A stretch of DNA of 64,000 nt from an uncultured Gemmata sp. (GTDB lineage Bacteria > Planctomycetota > Planctomycetia > Gemmatales > Gemmataceae), in NCBI GenBank assembly GCA_937924775.1, contig CALDUT010000004.1, forward strand, positions 62,001 through 126,000, written 5' to 3'. The position numbers and the translations under genes are program-made. Below the pieces are notes generated by a model. The model saw nothing but the letters and a program-made list of their open reading frames with translations. It ran no database searches and was not told the DNA's origin. Of this stretch, positions 9,957 to 19,118 are shown one piece after another (the stretch's first letter is position 1; every line of letters starts with the position of its first letter).

Positions 9957-10589
9957 TTGCGCCGATCACTCCAACCGCTTCTGTTGATGGGTGGCGTTGT
10001 CATGCTGGGCTGTTCGTTACCATCCGGCTCGCCCTCCACGCCCCACGCATCGCCAGAGCCCTCACCCGCGGACGTATGGACTCCCATTAAAGAAACCTCG
10101 TTATCACCTCGGCAACGTCAGCAGAAAGCTCAGGCCGTAGCAGCCCGCGACACCCTTTTCGAACGACTCATGGCCCGGCTGGCCGCGGTGATCCAGGCCG
10201 AGGGTCCGGCGAGTGCGGTCGCGGTATGCCAGGAGGAAGCCCCCCTAATCAGTCGGGCTGTCGCAATGGAGATGGGAGTGACCATTGGACGTACGTCTCA
10301 TAAACTGCGAAATCCCAATAATCGCCCCAAGCCGTGGGTTGAGGCGGTCATCGCCGCCCAGCCAGAGACCCCCCAATTCCTGACCGCTGCCGATGGCCGG
10401 TTCGGAGCCATACTTCCCATCCGTCTGAAGTCACAATGCCTGACCTGCCATGGTTCGCCGGAGGCGATCCCGGCACCAGTTCGCGACGCTCTCCGCACCT
10501 TTTATCCCCACGACGCGGCGACCGGCTACGCGGAGAATGATCTCCGGGGTTGGTTTTGGGTGGAAGTACCTCCCCTGGCGTCGGACTGA
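9957..10589 (+). CDS. DUF3365 (Tll0287-like) haem-motif lipoprotein
   Basis: Predicted exported lipoprotein: a short Arg-rich start, a hydrophobic stretch PLLLMGGVVML, then a Cys in the lipobox-like VMLGCS. The mature part matches the DUF3365 pattern: AVCQEEAPLISRAVA, then GRTSHKLRNPNNRPKPW, then a single c-type haem motif CLTCH. The family is associated with haem-binding sensor or redox domains, so a covalent c-haem is likely. TTG at 9957 is preferred (GGAGG 6 nt upstream); an in-frame ATG at 9942 has no SD. The same domain is found in the sensor kinase at 19320-20978. Its partner is unknown. Confidence 0.8.
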   Translation: MRRSLQPLLLMGGVVMLGCSLPSGSPSTPHASPEPSPADVWTPIKETSLSPRQRQQKAQAVAARDTLFERLMARLAAVIQAEGPASAVAVCQEEAPLISRAVAMEMGVTIGRTSHKLRNPNNRPKPWVEAVIAAQPETPQFLTAADGRFGAILPIRLKSQCLTCHGSPEAIPAPVRDALRTFYPHDAATGYAENDLRGWFWVEVPPLASD

Positions 10590-11054
10590 TCCGGGCTCGA
10601 GCAGTCGGTTGGAGGAAAACGGCAGCAGTAATCCCCTACAGCATAGGTGCAGAAAACTCTACTTAGCGGCGTGGGCGCCAAGGATCTGACCGGGCACCGC
10701 CTCCCAGGGCCGATTTTCCATCCCGGCTGTGAGATCCTCTGCTATGCCGCGAAAGCCGTTTCCTTCATTCCAAACAAATCGATGCCCTCACCCGCTGGGC
10801 CGGATCGCGGCCTGAGGCGATCTCTGCTCGCGTTTGGCCCACCCGGTCCCAGCCGTGGAGACCGAGGCTATCAAGCCGCGGCTGTTAGTCCGCTCGCCAG
10901 CTGTGACATCTCTCAGGGTCCAGAAATTTCTTGATGGAGGCGAAACTTCGGGTGGCTCGAGTGGGTACTTCTTATCGAAGGCCAAGCGTGGGGCGTCGCA
11001 GGAACTCAGTCCGGGGCCTCTTGCGAAGAGTTTAGACGTGGGAGAGAAAGCTTT
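10590..11054. other. 465-nt intergenic region
   Basis: No convincing gene. Short open frames here lack an SD and coding bias. The last 20 nt hold the SD (GGGAGAG) of the next gene. No obvious terminator or repeat was seen. Confidence 0.4.
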
Positions 11055-11669
11055 ATGACTGGATGGCTTTTCCTTGGGGCCTGTTGGCTTATTCCGCTCC
11101 TGGTGGGCGGGGGTACAAACTCCCAGCCACCCGCACCGCGGGCCGACAAACCGTTCCGGGATCCGTTTGTCGATGTGCGCGGCGATCGGTACACGCTCCC
11201 GGGCCCTGATGACTGTCAGGCGATCGTGCTGATCTTCGTTGGCTACGATTGCCCGATTTCCAACAGTTATGCTCCAGAGGTTGTGCGGCTTTGTAAGGAG
11301 TATACCCCCCACAAGGTGGCCTTCTGCGTGGTGTATGCTGACGCCGACATCACCCCCGACGACGCGCGTCAGCACGCCCAAGAATACGGCTATACCTGTC
11401 CCGCTATCCTTGACCCGCAGATGAAGCTGGCCCGCGCGGTCGAAGCCACCGTGAAGCCCGAGGCGGCTGTACTCTCACCCCATGGGGAACTCCTCTACCG
11501 GGGGCGGATCAATGATTTGTACCTCGATTATGGGAAAAAACGGCCTCAACCGACAAAACACGACTTGAAAGAAGCCCTCAACGCGATTCTCGCCAAAAAA
11601 CCCGTGCCAGTACCGCGTACCAAGGCTGTCGGCTGCTATATCGATTTTCCGGACAAAAAAGAAGACTGA
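11055..11669 (+). CDS. Exported thioredoxin-fold (AhpC/TSA-redoxin) protein
   Basis: An N-terminal signal-like helix (WLFLGACWLIPLLVGGG) is followed by a thioredoxin-fold domain. Its active-site region is LIFVGYDCPISNSYAPEVVR, with the peroxidatic-type Cys before P-I-S-N-S-Y. Later strands AFCVVYADADITPDDARQ and VLSPHGELLYRGRINDLY fit the AhpC/TSA or redoxin family. It ends near TKAVGCYIDF, a tail often seen in redoxins fused to or encoded with copper monooxygenase-like cytochromes. GGGAGAG precedes the ATG by about 8 nt. The next gene, 40 nt downstream, is such a monooxygenase, so I infer a role in thiol or copper-centre maintenance. Confidence 0.82.
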   Translation: MTGWLFLGACWLIPLLVGGGTNSQPPAPRADKPFRDPFVDVRGDRYTLPGPDDCQAIVLIFVGYDCPISNSYAPEVVRLCKEYTPHKVAFCVVYADADITPDDARQHAQEYGYTCPAILDPQMKLARAVEATVKPEAAVLSPHGELLYRGRINDLYLDYGKKRPQPTKHDLKEALNAILAKKPVPVPRTKAVGCYIDFPDKKED

Positions 11670-11709
11670 CAGGCTTTTCTCTCGTCACCTCAGACTCGGA
11701 GGTTCGTTC

Positions 11710-13038
11710 ATGAACAGCGCTCGTTGGGGGCTCATATTCGGCGGCATATTGGGAGTTGCTAGCACCATGCACGCGGCGGATAGCCCGCCGACGTTCAATA
11801 AAGATGTGGCCCCTATCCTCTTCCAGCATTGTGCCTCGTGCCATCGTCCCAACGAGGTGGGGCCATTCCCCTTGCTCACCTACGCCGACGCCAAGAAACG
11901 AGCGCGTCAACTGGCCGAAGTGACGGCCCAACGGGTGATGCCGCCGTGGAAACCGGTAAAGGGCCACGGCGAGTTCCTTTATGACCGCAGCCTCAGTGAC
12001 GATCAAATCGCCGTGTTCCAAAAATGGCATCAAGCAGGCATGCCGGAAGGGGACGCCTCAGACCTACCCCCTCGGCCAAAGTTTCCTGAAGGTTGGCATC
12101 TGGGACCACCCGACCTGATCCTCAAGGTTGAAAAGCCCTTCCGCATCCCGGCGGAAGGGGACGATCTATATGTCCACTTCGTGCTACCGACCGGTCTGAC
12201 ACAGGATCAGCCGTTTCGGGCGGTTCAGGTACTCCCTAGCAATAAGAAAGTCGCTCACCATGCAGTTCCGATGCTCGATGTTCATCAGGGCCAAGCGGCA
12301 AAGTTGGCCAAGAAAGACGGTTACTATATTCAGTTCGGCGGTCCCGGCTTTCTCCCGCGGGGATTCCTGCCCGGGTACGCGCCCGGCATGACCACACACG
12401 AGTTGCCAGACGACCAACCCGGTGTGCTGCCGAAAGGGATGGATATTGTGTTACAAATGCACTACCACCCTGTCGGCAAAGAAGAATACGACCAACCGCA
12501 GATCGGTATCTACTTCACTGACAAAAAGCCCCAGCGCAATCCCAGCGTCATCCTGATGGCGAACAACGACATCGACATCCCGCCGGGCGAGAAAAACTAT
12601 CAACGGACGGATGAATTCCGCCTCCCGGTGGATTACGAATTCCGCTCGATCTTCGCCCACATGCACATGATCGGCAAGAAGGTGCGGGTGTGGGCGGAAC
12701 TTCCCGACAAAACGATACGCCGATTGCTGCTCATCGACGACTGGGACTATCGTTGGCAGGACACCTACCTGTATGCCCAGCCATTTGTCTTACCCCGAGG
12801 AACCCTTATCAAAGCGGAGTTTACCTGGGACAATTCCGCGGACCATCCCCGCAATCCCCACTCTCCGCCGCAGCGCATTCGCTGGGGTGAGGGGAGTACT
12901 GACGAAATGTCCGGCCTCATCATCGGCGGGATGCCCGCGAAACCGAGCGATGAGGGCGTACATTGGCTGGCGGTTCTCGGACATTATTTGGAGATCGAAG
13001 GGAAAGCCAACGCGGCCAAGAAAAAGTGGAATAAGTAG
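11710..13038 (+). CDS. Cytochrome c domain fused to copper type II ascorbate-dependent monooxygenase-like domain
   Basis: Signal peptide (residues 1-22, cut near MHAA). A c-type haem domain follows with CASCH at 41-45. The remainder resembles the two-domain peptidylglycine/dopamine-beta monooxygenase fold. Candidate copper ligands are the HH pair in NKKVAHHAVPM, QMHYHP and the Met of DEMSGLIIGG. SD GGAGG is about 8 nt before the ATG. The protein is probably periplasmic or outer-membrane facing, with electrons delivered through the haem. The natural substrate cannot be told from sequence. Neighbours are a redoxin upstream and a sugar dehydrogenase downstream, forming a likely oxidative carbon-use unit. 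Confidence 0.88.
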   Translation: MNSARWGLIFGGILGVASTMHAADSPPTFNKDVAPILFQHCASCHRPNEVGPFPLLTYADAKKRARQLAEVTAQRVMPPWKPVKGHGEFLYDRSLSDDQIAVFQKWHQAGMPEGDASDLPPRPKFPEGWHLGPPDLILKVEKPFRIPAEGDDLYVHFVLPTGLTQDQPFRAVQVLPSNKKVAHHAVPMLDVHQGQAAKLAKKDGYYIQFGGPGFLPRGFLPGYAPGMTTHELPDDQPGVLPKGMDIVLQMHYHPVGKEEYDQPQIGIYFTDKKPQRNPSVILMANNDIDIPPGEKNYQRTDEFRLPVDYEFRSIFAHMHMIGKKVRVWAELPDKTIRRLLLIDDWDYRWQDTYLYAQPFVLPRGTLIKAEFTWDNSADHPRNPHSPPQRIRWGEGSTDEMSGLIIGGMPAKPSDEGVHWLAVLGHYLEIEGKANAAKKKWNK

Positions 13039-13164
13039 TGCCAGACGAGAATTCTCGTGTTCATCGGAGTCGGCAATCAGCCCCGGGCGGCTCTTCTCTC
13101 TTGCCCCCCAAGCCGTAGGGCGTCACACTATCTGAGTATCCGTTTCCTCTCAGGATCATGTGTG

Positions 13165-15234
13165 ATGAAGCGTTTTCTCCCCCTCTGGTGGCTGTTGATC
13201 GCCACACCGGTTCATGCGGCCGAGCTGCCGGCACCCCTGGTGCGCGGGCTGGCCAATCCGGAATCGGTCGCGGTTTATAATGGGCAAGTTTATGTTTCCA
13301 TCATCGGCGAACGCGACCAAGACGGCGACGGCCTCATCGTCCGCATTGACAATGGCCAGGCCGTGCCCTTTGTCACCGGGCTGGACGACCCCAAGGGATT
13401 GGCAGTCTACCAAAATTGGCTCTACGTCACGGATAAGACGAAAGTCCTGCGAGTGAACATGGCCGCGAAAGAACCCCGCGCGGAAGTGTTCGCCGAGCCG
13501 CAGGACTTCCCTATTCCACCCCAGTTCCTCAACGATATTGTGGTGAACCCGGAAGGCGGGATGGTGTTCGTCAGCGATTCCGGCGACCGGAAAGGCAGCG
13601 GGGGAGCCGTCTTCAGCATTACGCCCCCCCCCTCGCCCAAAGGCAAAGCGCCGTTCCCGGCCATTCCCAAGGGTCGACCGAAAGTGGCCTTGGTCGTCGA
13701 TGCGAAAAAACTCCCCGGCTTGAACATGCCCAACGGCTTGGCCATGGATGGTGCCTCCCACCTCCTGTTGGCCGACTTCCATGCGGGCATTCTCTATCGC
13801 ATCAAACTCGCGGATGGTTCCAGCGAAAAAGTGGCCGAGGGCATGGACGGTGCTGATGGCATCGTTTGGGACCACTTCGGCCGGTTGTACATTTCGAGTT
13901 GGAAGCAAGGGAAAGTGTGGGGCATTCCCCGCCCCGGCGTTAAGCCCATAGTGATAGCGGAAGGCTTCCAATCGGCTGCGGATATCAGCCTGGACCCGAC
14001 GGGGAAATTCCTGCTGGTGCCGGACATGAAAGCGGGTATCGTCACAGCCATTTCGACACAGATTCCCGGTTACGAAGTGGACGATCGCCCGCTGGCGCTG
14101 CGCACGGAAATTGCCTTCCCCGAATTGACATGGACTGGCTGGAACCCCCAGACCGATACTGGCACGCCCAATCCACTGCGGCCGATTTTCCTGACGCATG
14201 CCGGCGACGGGAGCAACCGCGTGTTTGTGGCCACGCAGCAGGGTGTGGTCCATGTGTTTCCCAATGATCCCAAAGCCACCGAAACGACAATCTTTCTCGA
14301 TATCCAAGATCGCGTGAAATACAGCGACCGCACCAATGAGGAAGGCTTCCTCGGCTTAGCGTTTCACCCGAAGTTCTCAGAGAACGGGGAGGTTTTTGTC
14401 TTCTACACCCCCAAGAAAGAGAACAACGTCAATGTGGTGTCGCGCTTTCGTCTGAGTAAAACCGATCCGTCGAAACTCGATCCAGCGTCGGAAGAACAAA
14501 TTCTCCGCTTCGAGAACAAATTATTCTGGAATCACGACGGCGGAACGATCTGTTTTGGCCCTGATGGCTACTTGTACATCGTTCACGGCGATGGCGGTAT
14601 GGCCAACGACCCGAAAGACAACGGCCAGAACCTTGGCGTTCTGTATGGCAAGATTCTCCGCATCGACATCGACCGCCAGGACAAAGGCCGCAACTACGCG
14701 ATCCCGAAAGACAACCCGTTTGTGGGCCAAGCGGGGGTGCGTCCTGAGATTTGGGCGTATGGTTTGAGGAACCCCTGGCGCATGGCCTTCGATCGCCAGA
14801 CCGGTCAACTGTGGGCCGCTGATGTCGGGCAGAACCTCTACGAAGAGATCAACATCATCACAAAGGGCGGCAATTATGGATGGAACCGGCGTGAGGCGTT
14901 CCACCCGTTTGGCCCTCAGGGTGTTGGTCACAACCCGAAGATGATCGACCCGATTTGGGAATACCATCACGATGTGGGCAAGTCGATCACCGGGGGCTTT
15001 GTCTATCGCGGCTCGGCCTTGCCCGAATTGAGCGGTTACTATCTGTATGGCGATTATGTCACATCGAAGATTTGGGCGCTGAAGTACGACGCAAAGTCCG
15101 GCCGGGTGACGGAAAACCGCCCCATCCCCGATCCGGGCAAGCCGATCTTGTCGTTCGGTGAAGACGAGCGCGGTGAGGCGTACTTCTTGACGGTGGCCGC
15201 CAACGGCAAAGGCATTTACCGCTTCGTAAAGTAA
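13165..15234 (+). CDS. Exported PQQ-dependent sugar dehydrogenase-like protein with N-terminal beta-propeller
   Basis: Signal peptide MKRFLPLWWLLIATPVHAA. The first half (to about residue 330) looks like an SMP-30/NHL-type beta-propeller with repeated PNGLAMDG- and GADGIVWD-like blades. The second half is the glucose/sorbosone dehydrogenase fold. It has LGLAFHPKFSENGEVFVFYT, NHDGGTICFGPDGYLYI, EIWAYGLRNPWRMAFD and GGNYGWNRREA. ATG at 13165 is chosen because the signal peptide starts there and AGGA lies 9 nt upstream; the open frame upstream adds non-hydrophobic residues. At 689 residues it is longer than a single GSDH because of the added propeller. Electron acceptor unknown; the upstream cytochrome is a candidate. 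Confidence 0.88.
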   Translation: MKRFLPLWWLLIATPVHAAELPAPLVRGLANPESVAVYNGQVYVSIIGERDQDGDGLIVRIDNGQAVPFVTGLDDPKGLAVYQNWLYVTDKTKVLRVNMAAKEPRAEVFAEPQDFPIPPQFLNDIVVNPEGGMVFVSDSGDRKGSGGAVFSITPPPSPKGKAPFPAIPKGRPKVALVVDAKKLPGLNMPNGLAMDGASHLLLADFHAGILYRIKLADGSSEKVAEGMDGADGIVWDHFGRLYISSWKQGKVWGIPRPGVKPIVIAEGFQSAADISLDPTGKFLLVPDMKAGIVTAISTQIPGYEVDDRPLALRTEIAFPELTWTGWNPQTDTGTPNPLRPIFLTHAGDGSNRVFVATQQGVVHVFPNDPKATETTIFLDIQDRVKYSDRTNEEGFLGLAFHPKFSENGEVFVFYTPKKENNVNVVSRFRLSKTDPSKLDPASEEQILRFENKLFWNHDGGTICFGPDGYLYIVHGDGGMANDPKDNGQNLGVLYGKILRIDIDRQDKGRNYAIPKDNPFVGQAGVRPEIWAYGLRNPWRMAFDRQTGQLWAADVGQNLYEEINIITKGGNYGWNRREAFHPFGPQGVGHNPKMIDPIWEYHHDVGKSITGGFVYRGSALPELSGYYLYGDYVTSKIWALKYDAKSGRVTENRPIPDPGKPILSFGEDERGEAYFLTVAANGKGIYRFVK

Positions 15235-15252
15235 CTCGGCTGGCTCCATGAA

Positions 15253-15291
15253 CCCCGGGTGCGGTCGCAACAACCGAGGGCCGCACCGGGG
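15253..15291. terminator. Hairpin between convergent genes
   Basis: CCCCGGGTGCGG (15253-15264) pairs with CCGCACCGGGG (15281-15291), with one bulged G. It lies between the 3' ends of the sugar dehydrogenase and thpR and may act on both strands. Confidence 0.45.
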
Positions 15292-15389
15292 CTCGAGTTG
15301 TCGGATTCTCCGCCTCCCGGCAGGATCATCAGAAAACTGAGCTGTTCACGAATCAACCAGCTCCGATGGGAAGTCGCTGGAATTCGGGC

Positions 15390-15971
15390 CTAACGACTTT
15401 TTCTCCGCAAGTCGGCATGGCTGAGGACTTGGTAGACCGGACCGTTGCGTTCGAGTTCACTGCTGAATACCAGAATTTCCTCAACGTGTGTCTGGCCGCC
15501 TTTCCAGGTATGCCGGCGGGACAATTCTTTGGCCAAACGGAACGCCTCCATATCGCTCTTGACGCGGCCGAGCGTCAGATGAGGGGTATAGGCCCGGTCC
15601 TCCTGACGGTAACACCCCAGCTCGAGTAACGGCGTTTCCAAGGCGGCATGCAGGCGTTGCAGTGATTCCTGACCCTCGGTGACTCCGCTCCAGAGGATTT
15701 TCGGCCGCCGCGGGGTGGGAAAGGCCCCCACCCCGGCGATGGTCAGCGTGAAGGCGGCTTCGCCCGCGGCGACCGTTTGCACCACATCACATACCGCCGG
15801 AAGGTCGCGATCCTCCACTTCCCCGAGGAAAAGCAGCGTGATGTGCATGTTGGCCGGTTCGACCCATTTAACGGCGGCCCCGGTTTGGGCCAATTCCTGT
15901 TGCAACGCTGCGGCGTTGAGGCGAACGGTTTCGCCGATGTCAACACCGATGAAAGTTCGGGTTCGCGGCAT
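15390..15971 (-). CDS. thpR: RNA 2',3'-cyclic phosphodiesterase
   Basis: 2H phosphoesterase (LigT/ThpR family), 193 residues, opening 2',3'-cyclic phosphate ends of RNA. The protein starts MPRTRTFIGVDI and holds both HxT catalytic motifs, HITL (in MHITLLFLGEV) and HLTL (in PHLTLGRVK). The ATG at 15971 gives the normal family length; the upstream extension is low-complexity Pro/Ser and overlaps the preceding TPR gene. No clear SD is visible. It follows the TPR gene by 17 nt on the same strand and is probably the last gene of that transcript. Confidence 0.9.
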   Translation of the reverse strand: MPRTRTFIGVDIGETVRLNAAALQQELAQTGAAVKWVEPANMHITLLFLGEVEDRDLPAVCDVVQTVAAGEAAFTLTIAGVGAFPTPRRPKILWSGVTEGQESLQRLHAALETPLLELGCYRQEDRAYTPHLTLGRVKSDMEAFRLAKELSRRHTWKGGQTHVEEILVFSSELERNGPVYQVLSHADLRRKSR

Positions 15972-15988
15972 GGGTTTACAAGGGAATA

Positions 15989-17587
15989 TCACTGAGGGTT
16001 GGGGGGGGCGGTCTGCTCGGGTGTGGAGGCCGGGGGCTCCGGTGGTAGTGGCGGGCATTCTCGGTAGGGTTGGCATTGACGGTACAAATCGAGCCGAGAC
16101 TGATAGTCGGCCGGAGCTGATTCCGCAGCCCGGTCGAGAGCTTTCAATTGCCACTTGATGGCGTCGTCGTAGCGTCCGAGTTCGGCATAGGCGGCCGCGA
16201 GTGTATCGACATAACTGGCGATGGCATATTCGGTCAATTCGCAGGCATGTAAGGCCTCGCGGAGGGCTGCGTGGCCGTCACGGAGGTCGTCCCGAGGGCA
16301 GGTAGCGTGTAGCCACGCCAAATGATTGAGGGTAACAGCATCGTCGGGGGTCATTGCGTGGGCTTTCAGATGGTCGGCGAAGGCCGCGTCCCAATTCCCG
16401 AGGCGATGGTGAATCGTGCCGCGGAGGTTGTAGGCCGCGGGCCAGTGGGGGTTCCGCTCGATGGCAGCGGAAATGTCGGCCAAGGCCAACGCCCAGCGTC
16501 CTTGGCGACGATACGTTAGCGCTCGGCCGAAATAAGCCCGGGCATTGTGGGGGTTGAGGGTCAGAGCTTGGGTGAAGTCGGCCTGGGCGCGGGCGTCGTC
16601 ATGGCATTCGTGGTGGGCGTACCCGCGTTGGACATAGGCGGCGGAATCCTCGGGGGCCAGTCGAATAGCTTCTGTGAAATCGTCGATGGCTGCCGCGAAT
16701 TGGTGCAATCGCAGGTAGGAAAGGCCGCGGTTGAATCGTAACGAGGCGTCGGTGGGTTCGAGACTGATGGCGTGGGTGAAGTCGGCGATCGCTTTGTCGT
16801 GATCTTGCAGTTGGGCATACTCGACGCCACGCAACTTGTAAGCATCTGCCGGTTGGGGGTCGAGTTTGATCAGCCAGGTGTAATCGGCGATGGCCTGGAG
16901 GTGTTGCCCCAATTCCGAGTGCAGCCGCGCCCGTGGCCAGAAGGCTTCCATCGCCGTCGGTTGCAGCCGGAGGGCTGTTGTCAGATCGTCGATGGCTTCG
17001 CGGAGTTGACCCAGCGCTTCATACGACATGGCTCGGTACAAATACGCCCGGACATGGAAGGGGTTAATCCGCAGGGCGTGGGAATAATCGGCAATCGCGG
17101 CGTGGTGCTGATTCAGAGCCGAGTGAGCATTGGCTCGGTTGAAGTAAACCCGAAAGGTGTTGGGGGCCAGTTGTACGGCGGTGTCGTAGTCGGCGAAGGC
17201 CGCAACGAAATTCTTCTGCCGGCTGTAGATCGCGGCCCGGCCATTGACCGGGTCCGGATCGGTCGGGTTGAGTTGGATCGCCTGGGTATAGTCGGCGAGG
17301 GCCGCGTCGAGATCGCCCACATCGGCGAAGGCTGTCGCCCGATTGTGGTATGCGTCGGCGTAATCGGGCCGTAAGGCAATGGCTTGCGAGAAATCAGCGA
17401 TCGCTTCCGTATACCGTTCAGTGGCGACGAGGGCATTGCCGCGTTGGTAGTAGAGTTCCGGGTCGGTGGGGGCTAAGTCGATGGCGGCACTGAAGACTTC
17501 AATCGCCGCACGGTATTCCCCACGGCGGCAGTAGACCTGCCCGCGGCGCATGAGGTTCTCAAGTTGGGGGGACGATTCCTTTTTCAT
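15989..17587 (-). CDS. Tetratricopeptide repeat protein, 532 aa
   Basis: Built almost entirely of 34-residue TPR units, at least twelve. Recurrent signatures are AIADFSQAIALRPDYADAY, AIADYSHALRINPFHVRAY and AIDDFTEAIRLAPEDSAAY. TPR arrays are protein-protein interaction scaffolds, and no enzymatic domain is attached. The last repeats change to an LAWLHATCPRDDLRDG type, then a proline-rich tail (PPLPPEPPASTPEQTAPP). There is no signal peptide, so it is probably cytoplasmic. ATG at 17587 is preferred: a TACAAT box sits 7 nt upstream without an SD, and an alternative ATG at 17596 would lie inside that box. Partner unknown. Confidence 0.88.
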   Translation of the reverse strand: MKKESSPQLENLMRRGQVYCRRGEYRAAIEVFSAAIDLAPTDPELYYQRGNALVATERYTEAIADFSQAIALRPDYADAYHNRATAFADVGDLDAALADYTQAIQLNPTDPDPVNGRAAIYSRQKNFVAAFADYDTAVQLAPNTFRVYFNRANAHSALNQHHAAIADYSHALRINPFHVRAYLYRAMSYEALGQLREAIDDLTTALRLQPTAMEAFWPRARLHSELGQHLQAIADYTWLIKLDPQPADAYKLRGVEYAQLQDHDKAIADFTHAISLEPTDASLRFNRGLSYLRLHQFAAAIDDFTEAIRLAPEDSAAYVQRGYAHHECHDDARAQADFTQALTLNPHNARAYFGRALTYRRQGRWALALADISAAIERNPHWPAAYNLRGTIHHRLGNWDAAFADHLKAHAMTPDDAVTLNHLAWLHATCPRDDLRDGHAALREALHACELTEYAIASYVDTLAAAYAELGRYDDAIKWQLKALDRAAESAPADYQSRLDLYRQCQPYRECPPLPPEPPASTPEQTAPPNPQ

Positions 17588-17594
17588 GTTCAGC

Positions 17595-17624
17595 ATTGTA
17601 CCAGGAAGCGGGGGGTGAATGCAA
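17595..17624 (-). promoter_or_regulatory. Promoter-like element placing the TPR gene start as leaderless
   Basis: On the minus strand TTGCAT (17624-17619), 18 nt, then TACAAT (17600-17595). The ATG at 17587 begins 8 nt after the box, where transcription would start, and no SD is present. Confidence 0.45.
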
Positions 17625-17717
17625 AGTCGGTAGCAGCCCTTGGCGAATGCATCTGCAGGCAAGGCAGGACCACCTGGCCTGTTGCGAGAGAATTTTCGCC
17701 AATAGCCCCAGGCTGTG

Positions 17718-19118
17718 TTAAGCTTCCGCTTTTTTCTCGCTTTCGCGGCGCCATTCTTGCAGTTTGCGGTACATCGTCCGCTCGCTGATATTGAGCAGTT
17801 TGGCCGCCTCCTCGCGGTTGCCGCCGGTCAGTTCGAGCGCTTTTTCGATGTAGTAGCGTTCCACTTCATCCAGTGGCCGGCCGATGAGATGATTGGCCCC
17901 GGCCGCTGGCGCAGAACCCGTATTGCTGAACGTAAGTGCTTTGATGCCAGCATCTTCGGGAAAATCGTCGGGGGTGAGTTCCCCATCCAGGTCGAGAATC
18001 ATCATGCTGTCGAGCAGGTTGCGTAATTCGCGGACGTTGCCGGGCCAATCGTGGTTTTCGAGGGCTTTCCACACCGCGGGAGAAACCTTGGGCACCGGCT
18101 TGTTGTAGCGTTTCGAAAATTCTTTGAGAAAATGGGCGACCAACTGGGGAATGTCTTCTTTATGTTCCCGGAGGGGAGGTAAACGGACCGAACCGACTTT
18201 CAGACGGAAGTATAAGTCTTGCCGGAATCGACCGGCTTCTACCTCCTTCTGGAGGTCTTTGTTGGTGGCGGCGATGATACGAACATCGACTTTGATCGGA
18301 TCGTTGGCCCCGATGCGGATCACCTCGCCATTCTCCAGCACCCGCAAGAGTTTTGCTTGCAGCGTCAGGGGCATATCCCCCACTTCATCTAAAAACAGTG
18401 TGCCGCCATCGGCGTATTCAAAGCGGCCTTTGCGGGCCCCCTTGGAGCCAGTGTAAGCACCATCGACATGGCCAAACATCTCGTCATCCAGTAGGTTTTC
18501 GTTGAGAGCTGCGCAATTCATCGCGGCGAAAGGTTTGGTTCGCCGCGGGCTGTTGTAGTGCAGGGCGCGGGCCGCCAGTTCTTTGCCGGTACCGTTTTCT
18601 CCCAGAATCAGCACCGAGGCCGAACTGGGAGCATACGCTTTGAGCAGTTGAATTACCCGCAACATCTTGGGACTATTGCCGATAACCCCCTCAAAGCCGA
18701 ATTTTTCGTCGATCTGCCGGCGGAGTTCGCGAACGGTGCGAACCCGTTCGGCGGATTTATCAACCACGGCCCGGAGTTCCGCCAGATCCAGTGGTTTTTG
18801 CAGATAGTGCGAAGCGCCCCGTTTCATCGCTTCGACGGCAGTTTTGACATCGGCAAGCCCCGTGATGACGAACACCTCGGCGTCGGGCCGTAAAGCTCGG
18901 CAGCGCTCCACCACCTCCAAGCCATGGAGATCAGACATCTTCAAATCGGTGAGAACGACATCGAACGGCTCGTGTTCGAGTTTCGTCACCCCGGCTTTAC
19001 CACCGTGAACGACGGTGCAAGTGTGGCCGCGGCGCTCCAAACTCTCGGCAATCGTCTCGGCCAAGAGTTTGTCGTCGTCGATGACAAGGACTTGGAGCGG
19101 TTCGACTGAAGCCGCCAT
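17718..19118 (-). CDS. NtrC-type sigma-54-dependent response regulator
   Basis: A 466-residue activator with three parts. The receiver domain has an acidic pocket at residues 14-16 and phosphorylation Asp at 58 in VVLTDLKMSD. The AAA+ domain has Walker A GENGTGKE, and the sigma-54 contact loop reads GAYTGS instead of GAFTGA. A Fis-type helix-turn-helix closes the protein (GGNREEAAKLLNISERTMYR). It should open sigma-54 promoters when phosphorylated. The start at 19118 has AGGAG 6 nt upstream. The gene follows the haem-motif kinase at 19320-20978, its likely partner, by about 200 nt. I found no convincing -24/-12 promoter in the window, so its targets are probably elsewhere. Confidence 0.94.
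   Translation of the reverse strand: MAASVEPLQVLVIDDDKLLAETIAESLERRGHTCTVVHGGKAGVTKLEHEPFDVVLTDLKMSDLHGLEVVERCRALRPDAEVFVITGLADVKTAVEAMKRGASHYLQKPLDLAELRAVVDKSAERVRTVRELRRQIDEKFGFEGVIGNSPKMLRVIQLLKAYAPSSASVLILGENGTGKELAARALHYNSPRRTKPFAAMNCAALNENLLDDEMFGHVDGAYTGSKGARKGRFEYADGGTLFLDEVGDMPLTLQAKLLRVLENGEVIRIGANDPIKVDVRIIAATNKDLQKEVEAGRFRQDLYFRLKVGSVRLPPLREHKEDIPQLVAHFLKEFSKRYNKPVPKVSPAVWKALENHDWPGNVRELRNLLDSMMILDLDGELTPDDFPEDAGIKALTFSNTGSAPAAGANHLIGRPLDEVERYYIEKALELTGGNREEAAKLLNISERTMYRKLQEWRRESEKKAEA

Noticed and set aside
9661-9969. A leftward open frame with a RPAGLEPTTTRLEGGCS-like segment
   Set aside because: This is the well-known false translation of the reverse strand of a tRNA (tRNA-Arg at 9805-9878).
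10647-10934. Rightward open frame of 95 codons between the lipoprotein and redoxin genes
   Set aside because: No SD, no family and no coding bias; it looks like chance in GC-rich DNA.
15989-17587. TPR array considered as a CRISPR or tandem DNA repeat
   Set aside because: Repetition is at protein level (34-residue units) with divergent DNA; there are no regular spacers.
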